Positions 8,089 to 14,688 of a stretch of 17,984 nucleotides of DNA are shown here, piece after piece. Source of the stretch: CAYOKT01 sp964404605 (lineage in GTDB: Bacteria; Electryoneota; Electryoneia; Electryoneales; Electryoneaceae); the NCBI GenBank assembly GCA_964404605.1, contig CAYOKT010000059.1, positions 1 to 17,984 on the forward strand. Reading direction: 5' to 3'. The translations under genes and the position numbers were made by a program. Below the pieces are notes generated by a model. It saw only the letters and a list, made by a program, of their open reading frames with translations, had not been told where the DNA came from and ran no database searches. The stretch's first letter is position 1. Each line of letters begins with the position of its first letter.

Positions 8089-8112
8089 CGCCGCCGGGTT
8101 GCGCCGGCGGCG
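8089..8112 (-). promoter_or_regulatory. Hairpin in the fbp 5' leader
   Basis: A perfect 9-bp inverted repeat (CGCCGCCGG at 8089-8097, CCGGCGGCG at 8104-8112) with a 6-nt loop lies about 40-65 bases ahead of the fbp GTG, inside the predicted leader. It has no U-tract and matches no riboswitch I know. It may be a simple leader hairpin affecting mRNA stability; its function is unknown. Confidence 0.4.
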
Positions 8113-8138
8113 GGAAATGGACTTTTTATCCTGCATTT

Positions 8139-8168
8139 AAGATAACCGAACCGCCCCATCTTTCGCAA
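8139..8168 (-). promoter_or_regulatory. Predicted fbp promoter
   Basis: On the minus strand TTGCGA (8163-8168) is followed after 18 bases by TATCTT (8139-8144), or as TTG-N21-TATCTT in FCB-style geometry. The same spacing and -10 sequence occur in front of the histidine kinase gene (11509-11538). The predicted leader is about 85 nt. Confidence 0.55.
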
Positions 8169-8181
8169 CCAGATTGCGAAA
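8161..8181. promoter_or_regulatory. Perfect dyad at the fbp promoter, likely operator
   Basis: TTTCGCAA (8161-8168) and TTGCGAAA (8174-8181) form a perfect 8-bp inverted repeat with a 5-bp centre. The lower-coordinate half overlaps the predicted fbp -35 hexamer, the usual position for a repressor operator. The cognate regulator is unknown. Confidence 0.5.
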
Positions 8182-8257
8182 AAGAACACATGGGTTTCAC
8201 ACCGAAAAAGCACTGGTGCACCGGTTCATCTGAATCGATTCACAAGCCTCCCTGGAG

Positions 8258-8292
8258 AAAAAACCGCGCCGGGGCTTGCTGCCCCGGCGCGG
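8258..8292 (-). terminator. Rho-independent terminator of the secreted-protein gene
   Basis: A perfect 12-bp GC stem (CCGCGCCGGGGC at 8264-8275, GCCCCGGCGCGG at 8281-8292) with a 5-nt loop is followed on the minus strand by six T residues. It lies 28 bp after the stop codon of the gene at 8320-10386, so that gene ends transcription on its own. Confidence 0.92.
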
Positions 8293-8319
8293 CCGGAATG
8301 GTTGTCGCAAGGGCCCGCC

Positions 8320-10386
8320 CTACTTGAGCAGTGCCATTTTCCGCACGCTCCTGAAGCCGTTGACCTCCAGCTCGTAGAGGTACACCCCGCTGGCGAGCGC
8401 GTGGCCGTCGAAGTTCGCCACGTGCACACCGGCTTCAAGTTCGCCGTCGACGAGCCGGGCGACCCGGCGCCCGAGCAGGTCGTACACCGTCAGCCGCACG
8501 AACCCCGCCTCCTTCAACCCGAAGCGAATCCCGGTCACGGGGTTGAAGGGGTTCGGCGCGTTCTGGCCGAGGAAATACTCCGCCGGCAGCCCTTCCGCCG
8601 GCAGGGTGCGGACGGAGGTGGTCACGGCGGTCCCCGCGAGGCGGATGGCGACCGGGCTGGCCATCTGGACGTCGTTATGGAACACCAGCATCCCGGAGAA
8701 GAGGGTCCCCTCTTCATCGGGCGTCCACTGGACCTCGAGGGAGTCGGTGGAGTAGGAGTTGACGATGAAGGGAAGGTCATCGGCGAGAGCGATCACATCC
8801 TGCATCGTGATGGGGATGAACACGCTGTCGATGATCGCCGGCCCGGAGCCGGAGTTCTCGACGACCAGCCAGGCGCTGCCGGTGGTGTTCACCTGGACAT
8901 CACCGAAATCGAGTTCGGTGGAGCGGAAGGTGATCGAGGGCGGCGCGGCGGCGGCCATGTGCACCCGCATCCCCCAGTTCCCGTTGGTGTCGCCGCCGAG
9001 GTTGTCCCCGGAGTTGGAAACGCTCCAGCCCACCGTGGGCATGTCCGGGTTGTTCGCGCTGTTCGGCGGGTCGGTGTCATGCACCATCGCGGGGTCGTTG
9101 GCGTCGATCACGATCATCACGCCGACCTGCCCGTCGCTGAAGCTGAAACCGTTGGGGTTGTCCACATCGTTCACCGGCAGGGTGTTCCAGCCCTGCGAGA
9201 CGGGGCCGTTGTACTGCCAGAGGAAGCTGTAGGAACTCTCCCCGAGCAGCAACAGGCGCAGGTCCACATCCCCGTTGGCGAGGGGGAAGAAAACGTTGAT
9301 CGAGTCGACCCGGGCGGGATATCCCGTGGGATAGAAGGTGACCGCCCATCCCCCGCCGGTCTGCGTCGAGATGGCGCTCTCAAAGCTGCCGTCATCGTAC
9401 GCGTACCAGTCCTCTTCCGCGACGACCTGTTGATGGAGGAGATAGCTGTTGTTCGTCAGGTTCGGGTCATCGTCACCCCCGACGACGACGGAGACGATGT
9501 ACCGCCCCGGGTCCGCCGCGCTGAAGGACGAGTCGGTGGTAACCGTCCGCTCCAGTCCGGGGTTGATCGGGTCCAGGTCGACCACTTCGTTGAACAGCTC
9601 GTTCCCCTCCGAATCGGTGACGCTGAAGGTGGCGGTCGTCGCCGGCGAGGCGATGTTCCCGTTGTTCGTGACGCGGGTGCTCAGGTTGACCTGGTAGTTC
9701 TCGGGAAGGAAGAAGCGTTCGAGGTCATTGGTGATCGAATTGACCACGAGATCATAATAGGGCTGCGCCTCCCCCTCGGCGATGATGTAGAAATCCCCGC
9801 CGGGCTGGACGCTGTAGGTCCCGCCGATCCCGTTGTTGCTGATCCGGCTGCGATCGCTGGGGGAGGAATCATAGAGGTTGTACCAGCCGTTCGCGCCGCC
9901 CGGCGCGGGGCCGTAGATGATCCAGAAGTCGTCCCCGGCGGAAAAATCGATGTATTCCGTGTCGGCGAACGCGATTTCGAGCCAGGAGGTGCTCAGCCCG
10001 CTGAAGGCGGGAACGGGGCTGTCGTACACGGCATGATCGTGCAGGGGCATGAAGGGCAGATTGCCCAGGTCCTGGTAGACCCACACCTCGCAGGGATCGG
10101 TGGTCCCGTTCTGGTTGTACACCATGAAGCGGATCCCCTGGAGGGTAAAATCGGAGGGTGCGGTGAACCGCGTCCCGGACCAGTAATTCGTCCCCGTCCA
10201 GAGGAGCGGGGATTCCGCCGGGTTATAGTAGACGATGGAATCGGGCCAAATCGTGTCCAGCTCATTCGGTGCCACCACCCCACCATCCGGCAGCAACCCG
10301 ACCACGATGCGATCCTCCGCCACGGCTCCGGCCGCAACGGCGAACAGAAACAGCATCGCCAGCAGTGCGCGCAACTTGGTCTTCAT
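8320..10386 (-). CDS. Secreted multidomain protein with C-terminal FlgD-like / Por-type sorting domain
   Basis: The product is a 688-aa exported protein of unknown function. Residues 1-23 are a Sec signal peptide (basic start, hydrophobic core LLAMLFLFAVAAG, cleavage after AVA). Residues about 45-205 form a Gly/Asp/Tyr/Trp-rich beta region of carbohydrate-binding or jelly-roll character. Residues about 210-322 look like a CARDB adhesion module (DLVVNSITN, VTNNGN, VGGDDDPNLTNNS). Residues about 326-478 are a second beta region similar in feel to the first (WYAYDDGSFES, NGNWGMRV). Residues about 482-588 resemble a choice-of-anchor D / ASPM-SPD2-Hydin domain (LDFGDVQVNTT...VVENSGSG). Residues 604-688 have YFLGQNAPNPFNP, VYDLLGRRV and SGVYLYELEVNG, the FlgD-like fold used as a type IX secretion sorting signal in many FCB bacteria. 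No catalytic motif is evident. The start has AGGAG 8 bases upstream. The gene is monocistronic, with its own terminator. Confidence 0.9.
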   Translation of the reverse strand: MKTKLRALLAMLFLFAVAAGAVAEDRIVVGLLPDGGVVAPNELDTIWPDSIVYYNPAESPLLWTGTNYWSGTRFTAPSDFTLQGIRFMVYNQNGTTDPCEVWVYQDLGNLPFMPLHDHAVYDSPVPAFSGLSTSWLEIAFADTEYIDFSAGDDFWIIYGPAPGGANGWYNLYDSSPSDRSRISNNGIGGTYSVQPGGDFYIIAEGEAQPYYDLVVNSITNDLERFFLPENYQVNLSTRVTNNGNIASPATTATFSVTDSEGNELFNEVVDLDPINPGLERTVTTDSSFSAADPGRYIVSVVVGGDDDPNLTNNSYLLHQQVVAEEDWYAYDDGSFESAISTQTGGGWAVTFYPTGYPARVDSINVFFPLANGDVDLRLLLLGESSYSFLWQYNGPVSQGWNTLPVNDVDNPNGFSFSDGQVGVMIVIDANDPAMVHDTDPPNSANNPDMPTVGWSVSNSGDNLGGDTNGNWGMRVHMAAAAPPSITFRSTELDFGDVQVNTTGSAWLVVENSGSGPAIIDSVFIPITMQDVIALADDLPFIVNSYSTDSLEVQWTPDEEGTLFSGMLVFHNDVQMASPVAIRLAGTAVTTSVRTLPAEGLPAEYFLGQNAPNPFNPVTGIRFGLKEAGFVRLTVYDLLGRRVARLVDGELEAGVHVANFDGHALASGVYLYELEVNGFRSVRKMALLK

Positions 10387-10423
10387 GTCTCATCTCCTCG
10401 CATGATGGGCTCCGTATTACCGG

Positions 10424-10430
10424 CAAAATA
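10424..10430 (-). promoter_or_regulatory. Possible -10/-7 element of the secreted-protein gene
   Basis: TATTTTG on the minus strand lies 38-44 bases ahead of the ATG. It fits a TAnnTT core, but no TTG is found 20-21 bases upstream; the nearest is 26 bases away. Weak call. The rest of 10387-10559 shows no gene or further structure that I can support. Confidence 0.25.
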
Positions 10431-10559
10431 GGAAAAAAATCACGCAGGCGCGACAGCAATCGAGAACCCCCGGGGATCGAACGGTCACGATGGCAAGGCG
10501 ATGATACGGATTCCGCCGAAGCGGTCGAAGGGTTGCATTCAGGGGGGCAGGCGGAAACT

Positions 10560-10598
10560 ACGGGATCACCACGGCCCCGCGCCGCCGCACGATCCCGT
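10560..10598 (-). terminator. Possible terminator of the zinc-peptidase gene
   Basis: ACGGGATC (10560-10567) and GATCCCGT (10591-10598) are perfect 8-bp arms around a GC-rich 23-nt centre. The second arm abuts the stop codon of the gene at 10599-11294. Only a short AGTTTCC follows on the minus strand, so this is at best a weak terminator or an mRNA-stabilising hairpin. Confidence 0.35.
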
Positions 10599-11294
10599 TT
10601 ACCGGTCCCCGCCGAAAACGCCGCGCAACAGGATGAGGCGAACCAGTTGCAACAGCGCCATGGTCGCCGCGGCGACATAGGTCCAGGCCGCCGCGCTGAG
10701 GACCTTGCGCGCGCCCGCCGCCTCCCCGGGGGCGACATAGCCGTCCGTGGAGAGGATGGCGATCGCCCGCCGGCTTGCATCGAACTCCACCGGGAGGGTG
10801 ACGAGGTGGAACAACACGGCGATCGAGAAGAGGACGATGCCGATGTCCATCATCGCCGGGCTGGCGAACAACAGCCCGATGAAGAAGAGGGGAAACGCCA
10901 GCCAACTGCCGAACTGCACCGGCCCGACGATGGCGTGGCGGACCTTGAGGGCGGCGTACCCCTCCTTGTGCTGGATGGCGTGTCCCACCTCGTGGGCGGC
11001 GATCGCCATCGCGGCGAGGCTCGGGCGGGAGTAGTTGTCCGGGGAGAGACGGACCACCCGCTTCAACGGGTCGTAGTGGTCGGACAGGGTGCCCTGGGCC
11101 GCTTCGACGCGCACGTCCTGCAGGCCGAAACGGTCGAGGATGCGGCGCGCCGTCTGCGCGCCGGTCAACCCGGATGAGCTGGGAATCCTGCTGTACCTGC
11201 GGTAGGCGCTCATCACCTTGTTCTGCGCCCACAGCGCGAGGACAAGAGCCGGCAGCAGGAGAATGATCGTCGGATCGAACAGGGGCATGAACAT
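10599..11294 (-). CDS. Membrane zinc metallopeptidase, YugP family (Zn_peptidase_2)
   Basis: A 231-aa integral membrane protein with the zinc-protease signature HEVGH at 101-105 and a likely third ligand Glu170 in LPVEFDASRRA. This pattern, and the sequence AAHEVGHAIQHKEGYAALKVR, define the YugP-like peptidases, a widespread family of unproven physiological role. Hydrophobic segments lie at about 8-23, 128-145, 150-168 and 203-224; the HEVGH helix lies between the first two. Met1 (ATG 11292-11294) is preceded by GAGGAG six bases upstream; Met3 is an alternative. The gene is divergent from the histidine kinase gene (275 bp between them) and appears to be transcribed alone. A TATATT element at 11382-11387 and a hairpin at 11353-11377 lie upstream. 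Family assignment is firm; the substrate is unknown. Confidence 0.92.
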   Translation of the reverse strand: MFMPLFDPTIILLLPALVLALWAQNKVMSAYRRYSRIPSSSGLTGAQTARRILDRFGLQDVRVEAAQGTLSDHYDPLKRVVRLSPDNYSRPSLAAMAIAAHEVGHAIQHKEGYAALKVRHAIVGPVQFGSWLAFPLFFIGLLFASPAMMDIGIVLFSIAVLFHLVTLPVEFDASRRAIAILSTDGYVAPGEAAGARKVLSAAAWTYVAAATMALLQLVRLILLRGVFGGDR

Positions 11295-11352
11295 CTTCGA
11301 CTCCTCGGTTGAACCACGCGAAGGTCAACCGCGCCCACCTCGCGGCGCATGG

Positions 11353-11377
11353 GAAATCCGCGGCTCCGGCGGATTTC
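11353..11377. promoter_or_regulatory. Dyad in the leader of the zinc-peptidase gene
   Basis: GAAATCCGC (11353-11361) and GCGGATTTC (11369-11377) form a perfect 9-bp stem with a 7-nt loop. It begins just downstream, on the minus strand, of a TATATT box (11382-11387), so it covers the likely transcription start of the YugP-like gene. It may be an operator or a leader hairpin. No good -35 partner for the TATATT box was found. Confidence 0.45.
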
Positions 11378-11498
11378 ATAGAATATACTCGCCCAACCGT
11401 GATACCTTTCCGTCCGCCCGGAGGACCCGCGGAGCCCGAGACGGAGGGGGAAACCTCTCGAATCACTTGAATTATCGACAGGAAAGGAGGCTTGTAAA

Positions 11499-11518
11499 CG
11501 TGTGACCCTTGTCACACG
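11499..11518. promoter_or_regulatory. TGTGA-N6-TCACA dyad before the histidine kinase gene
   Basis: A perfect 8-bp inverted repeat CGTGTGAC-CCTT-GTCACACG. It contains TGTGA-N6-TCACA, the exact consensus of CRP-type regulators in enteric bacteria. It overlaps the predicted -35 hexamer at 11509-11514. Binding by a CRP/FNR family protein in this organism is inference. Confidence 0.55.
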
Positions 11519-11538
11519 ATTGCGCCAGTCCCTATCTT
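11509..11538 (+). promoter_or_regulatory. Predicted promoter of the histidine kinase gene
   Basis: TTGTCA (11509-11514) is followed after 18 bases by TATCTT (11533-11538). This gives a leader of roughly 24 nt before the ATG at 11570. The geometry and the -10 sequence match those at fbp. The upstream hexamer is embedded in the dyad at 11499-11518. Confidence 0.55.
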
Positions 11539-11569
11539 CCGTCCCGGCCGTGGTTGCCTTGAGAGGCTA

Positions 11570-13270
11570 ATGCCGACTTTCGTCGCTCATCTTTCCAAAG
11601 GCTCCCCCTGGATCGACCGCCTGACCCGCGCGCTGCCAAACCGCGAGGTGCAGGTTCTGACCGATGAGGAGGAGTTTAACAAGACTCTGCGCCACCAGAG
11701 GGCCGCCGTCGTCGTCCTGTCGATGCCCGACTCGCCCGAAGGTGTCGAACGCACGATCCGTGAAGTCCACAAGGATCGCAACCCCCTGTTGTTCCCCGTT
11801 CTCTTCCTCGCGAACCGCATTCTCTCCCATGAGGACTGGGCTGCGAGCTGGCGCGCCGGCGCCTTCGGCGTGCTCACCGGCGAGGCCGGCGATGAGAGCG
11901 TTGTCAGCCGGCTGCGCGATCTCCTCGTCATCCAGCGTGGCGGGGTGCTGCAACAGACGCTCCTCGCCTTCAGCGAAGAGCTTCGCAGCCTGACCGAAAT
12001 CCAGCCGATCCTGCAACGGGTGGCGGATGTCATCCACGACGAGCTGGACTGGGGACGGGTGCTGATCAGCCTCCGGGATGTCAACCGCGGTCTCACCGGG
12101 CCGAAAGCCCTCGCGGGGTTCACCCCGGAGGAGACGAAGAAGGTCCTTTCCCGTCCGCCGCGCCCCAGCCTGCCGAAGGAAAAGCTGGACTGGTATCGCG
12201 AGGAATACAGGATCAGCAACAGCTTCTTCATCCCGGCGGAAGCCTCCCATCCCTGGACCGAGGAGCGGGTGTTCTACGGTACGGACATGGGCGAGGACGG
12301 GGATGCCTGGCGCGCGGAAGATTTTCTCATCGTCCCGATCGAGAGCGGCGACCTCTTCCTCGGCTACATCTCCGTGGACAACCCGCGGGGAGGGAAGCGG
12401 CCGAACTTCCGCCAGATCAAGGAGTTGGAACTGATCGCCTACCAGGCGGCGGGGGCGATTTCCAGCTATTTCCTCACGGAAGACATCAAGAAACGTTACC
12501 AGATCCTCGAAATCGAGGTGAAGCGCCGCAGCGAGGAGCTGGAACGGATGAGCCGCTACCGCCGCGAGCTCGAGCTCCGGCTGATGGAGGAGAGCCGTCT
12601 CTCCAGCATCGGCCTGATGGCGGCGGGGATCGCCCACAACCTGAAGGGGCCGCTGACCGCGATCAAGGGGTTCGCCGACCTCGCGCGCATCGCACACCCC
12701 GGCGATGAGAACGTCCAGCGCATCCTGAAGAACGTCAGCAAGATGCAGGATGCAATCGACAACCTGATGCGGAAAGCCCACCGCCATCGCAGCGACAAGA
12801 TGAGCGAAGTGGCGATCAACAACCTGATCGAGGACGAGGTCCAGTCTCTCGGCGCCTACCCCGGCGCGCAGGATGTCCAGTTCCGGTTGTGTCTCGACGC
12901 CAAGTGCGGTTCGGTCGCCTGCAACGTGTCCGACCTGACACAGATTCTCGGCAACCTGCTCCGCAACGCGGTGGACGCCGTGTGGGACAGGCCGGAGAAA
13001 ACGGTGGTGATCCGTTCCAAGCGGAATCACAACGAGGTGACCATCGAGATCACCGATTCCGGCCCCGGCGTCCCTTCGGAATTCGCCGAGAAACTCTTCG
13101 AGCCGTTTTTCAGCACCAAGCGCAAGCCGGAGGACGAGGGGCGCGCGCCGGTCGGCACGGGGATCGGCCTCTACACCGTCCGGCAGGCGGCGGAACGGTC
13201 GGGCTACAAGGTGAGATACTCCTCGCGGGAGAACGCCGGCGCCACCTTCACCGTCTCTATACCCACCTGA
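11570..13270 (+). CDS. Soluble sensor histidine kinase with degenerate receiver and GAF-like domains
   Basis: A 566-aa cytoplasmic kinase with no membrane segment. Residues 1-120 look like a receiver fold (VVVLSMPDS, then PVLFL and WRAGAFGVL), but the position of the phospho-accepting aspartate appears to be Val49, so it is probably a pseudo-receiver used for sensing or docking. Residues about 125-300 resemble a GAF domain (LRSLTEIQPILQRVADVI, DFLIVPIESGDLFLGYISVD). Residues 305-345 are a charged coiled coil. The dimerisation/phosphotransfer helix has His356 in AGIAHNLKGPL. The ATPase domain has N box Asn466 (GNLLRNAVDAV), G1 DSGPG (496-500), F box LFEPFFSTK (509-517) and G2 GTGIGL (529-534). 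All kinase residues are present. No response-regulator gene is adjacent, so it is an orphan. The ATG is preceded by GAGAGG at short spacing. Signal and partner are unknown. Confidence 0.93.
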   Translation: MPTFVAHLSKGSPWIDRLTRALPNREVQVLTDEEEFNKTLRHQRAAVVVLSMPDSPEGVERTIREVHKDRNPLLFPVLFLANRILSHEDWAASWRAGAFGVLTGEAGDESVVSRLRDLLVIQRGGVLQQTLLAFSEELRSLTEIQPILQRVADVIHDELDWGRVLISLRDVNRGLTGPKALAGFTPEETKKVLSRPPRPSLPKEKLDWYREEYRISNSFFIPAEASHPWTEERVFYGTDMGEDGDAWRAEDFLIVPIESGDLFLGYISVDNPRGGKRPNFRQIKELELIAYQAAGAISSYFLTEDIKKRYQILEIEVKRRSEELERMSRYRRELELRLMEESRLSSIGLMAAGIAHNLKGPLTAIKGFADLARIAHPGDENVQRILKNVSKMQDAIDNLMRKAHRHRSDKMSEVAINNLIEDEVQSLGAYPGAQDVQFRLCLDAKCGSVACNVSDLTQILGNLLRNAVDAVWDRPEKTVVIRSKRNHNEVTIEITDSGPGVPSEFAEKLFEPFFSTKRKPEDEGRAPVGTGIGLYTVRQAAERSGYKVRYSSRENAGATFTVSIPT

Positions 13271-13339
13271 GACGACACGAGGAGGGGGCTGCTCTCCCCC
13301 GCTCCACCGATCCGAGGGCACGCGCCGCCCCGCGCGCTC

Positions 13340-13371
13340 TTTGCTCCACCCGCCGCCCGCGCGTACCTTTG
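13340..13371 (+). promoter_or_regulatory. FCB-type promoter of the glycosyltransferase operon
   Basis: TTTG (13340-13343) is followed after exactly 20 bases by TACCTTTG (13364-13371). This matches the Bacteroidota -33/-7 consensus TTTG and TAnnTTTG. The ATG begins only 4 bases after the motif and has no Shine-Dalgarno, so the transcript may be leaderless. The remaining 105-bp gap also holds a weak G5/C5 hairpin (13284-13300) without a T-tract after the kinase gene. Confidence 0.7.
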
Positions 13372-13375
13372 CCCC

Positions 13376-14053
13376 ATGGACCGCGTCGGTGTCATCATCC
13401 CGGTGTACCACCACTCCGGCCACCTCACTGAGGTGATTGCCGGTGTCGCGCAAACGCTGCCCCGGGAACATATTCTCGTCGTCGATGACGGCAGCCCGGA
13501 GGCTTCCGCGCTCATCGCCGAGGCTCTCGGCGTCCAGGTGGTCCGGCATGATAGGAACCGGGGAAAGGGCGCGGCCCTGCGCACGGGCTTCCGCTTCTGG
13601 CGGGAGCACGGGATGGAGTGGGCGCTGACCCTCGACGGCGACGGCCAGCACGACCCCGGGGACATCCCCTCCCTGCTCGAGGCGGCCCGGGAGGGCGGCG
13701 CGGACCTGATCATCGGCTCACGAATGGCGGACCTGACCACGATGCCTCCGGATCGACGCTTCAGCAACCGGACCACCAGCAGCCTGCTCAGCCTGTTGAC
13801 CGGGCGGAAAATCGAAGACAGCCAGTGCGGGTTCCGTCTCGTCCGCCTGTCGCTGCTCGAGGGGGTCCGCTTCCGCGAGGAGGGCTTCGCCTTCGAGAGC
13901 GAAATGATCCTCCGTCTCTCGCGGCGGGGCGCACGGCTGCGCTTCGTCCCCGTCCGCACGGTGTACGACGGCCGGCGAAGCAGCTCCATGCGCCGGTTCC
14001 GCGACACCCTGCGCTTCCTTCGCATGGTGGCGGTCAGCGGGGTGGAAAGATGA
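13376..14053 (+). CDS. Family 2 glycosyltransferase (dolichyl-phosphate mannose synthase-like)
   Basis: A 225-aa GT-A fold enzyme that should transfer a sugar from a nucleotide donor, probably to a polyprenyl phosphate or an envelope glycan. The N-terminus VGVIIPVYHHSGHL starts the fold. VVDDGS (35-40) binds nucleotide, LDGDGQHDP (86-94) contains the DxD metal motif, and EDSQCGFR (147-154) is typical of DPM1/GtrB-like members. No C-terminal membrane helices are present, unlike GtrB; it ends soon after a basic region (RRSSSMRRFRDTLRFLRM) that could associate with the membrane. The stop codon overlaps the start of the next gene as ATGA, indicating translational coupling. Substrate cannot be told from sequence. 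It is the first gene of a three-gene operon under an FCB-type promoter. Confidence 0.92.
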   Translation: MDRVGVIIPVYHHSGHLTEVIAGVAQTLPREHILVVDDGSPEASALIAEALGVQVVRHDRNRGKGAALRTGFRFWREHGMEWALTLDGDGQHDPGDIPSLLEAAREGGADLIIGSRMADLTTMPPDRRFSNRTTSSLLSLLTGRKIEDSQCGFRLVRLSLLEGVRFREEGFAFESEMILRLSRRGARLRFVPVRTVYDGRRSSSMRRFRDTLRFLRMVAVSGVER

Positions 14054-14688
14054 TCAACTACCGCCTCGCGAGGGAAGAGATGGTCGACACGCTCGCCCGG
14101 AAGGGAATCCGGGACGAGCGGGTCCTCGCCGCGATGCGCGAGGTGAAGCGCCACCAGTTCGTCTCGCCGAATCTCCGCGCCCGGGCCTACGAGGACACCC
14201 CGCTGCCCATCGGCGAGGGGCAGACCATCTCGCAGCCCTTCATGGTCGCGAAGATGACCGAGCTGCTCTCGTTGAAGGGCGAGGGGAAGGTGCTCGAAAT
14301 CGGCACGGGGTCGGGGTACCAGACCTGCATCCTCGCCCTGCTGGCGACGAAGGTCTTCACCGTGGAGCTGATCACCTCCCTCGCCGCCGAGGCGAAGAAG
14401 CGCTTCGAGAAAATGGGGGTGACCAACATCGTCCAGAAGGTCGGGGACGGCACCCTCGGCTGGCGGGAGTTCGCCCCCTACGACCGGATCATCGTCACCG
14501 CCGGCGCTCCCCATGTCCCCGGCGCGCTCCTCGACCAGCTCGCGGAGGGCGGGGTCATGGTAATCCCCACCGGCCCTAGGCGGGTGCAGGACCTGAAACG
14601 CATCGAGAAACGCGGGGGGAAACCCCTGGTCACCAGCGAAGGCGGCTGTGTCTTCGTTCCCCTGCTCGGGAGTGATGGATGGGTGTAG
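14050..14688 (+). CDS. pcm: Protein-L-isoaspartate O-methyltransferase
   Basis: This enzyme uses S-adenosylmethionine to methylate L-isoaspartyl residues in aged proteins, starting their repair to aspartate. At 212 aa it has the standard length. Visible motifs: substrate-side segment PLPIGEGQTISQPFMVA (51-67), SAM motif I LEIGTGSGY (82-90), VGDGTLG (131-137), the post-II segment VTAGAPHVP (149-157), and the terminal VPLLGSDGW (203-211). The ATG overlaps the glycosyltransferase stop codon (ATGA), which fixes the start; a longer open frame upstream to 13618 is only antiphase reading through the glycosyltransferase gene. The 3' end overlaps the next gene by 10 bp. As a protein-repair function it complements the chaperone/protease cluster in this window but is not linked to it. 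Confidence 0.96.
   Translation: MINYRLAREEMVDTLARKGIRDERVLAAMREVKRHQFVSPNLRARAYEDTPLPIGEGQTISQPFMVAKMTELLSLKGEGKVLEIGTGSGYQTCILALLATKVFTVELITSLAAEAKKRFEKMGVTNIVQKVGDGTLGWREFAPYDRIIVTAGAPHVPGALLDQLAEGGVMVIPTGPRRVQDLKRIEKRGGKPLVTSEGGCVFVPLLGSDGWV

Noticed and set aside
5561..10431. Long plus-strand frames opposite tig, fbp and the secreted protein (5561-7690 and 8302-10431)
   Set aside because: They run straight through a tRNA gene, terminators and promoters and mirror the codon structure of real genes on the other strand.
13284..13300. GGGGG/CCCCC hairpin after the kinase gene as a terminator
   Set aside because: Short stem and no following T-run; too weak to annotate separately.
13618..14049. 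An N-terminally extended pcm gene starting at 13618
   Set aside because: The extra 144 residues are glycosyltransferase DNA read in the wrong frame; the conserved methyltransferase starts at the ATGA overlap.
11567..14514. Minus-strand frames opposite the kinase, glycosyltransferase and pcm
   Set aside because: The plus-strand products have complete catalytic motifs; the minus frames have none and are low-complexity.
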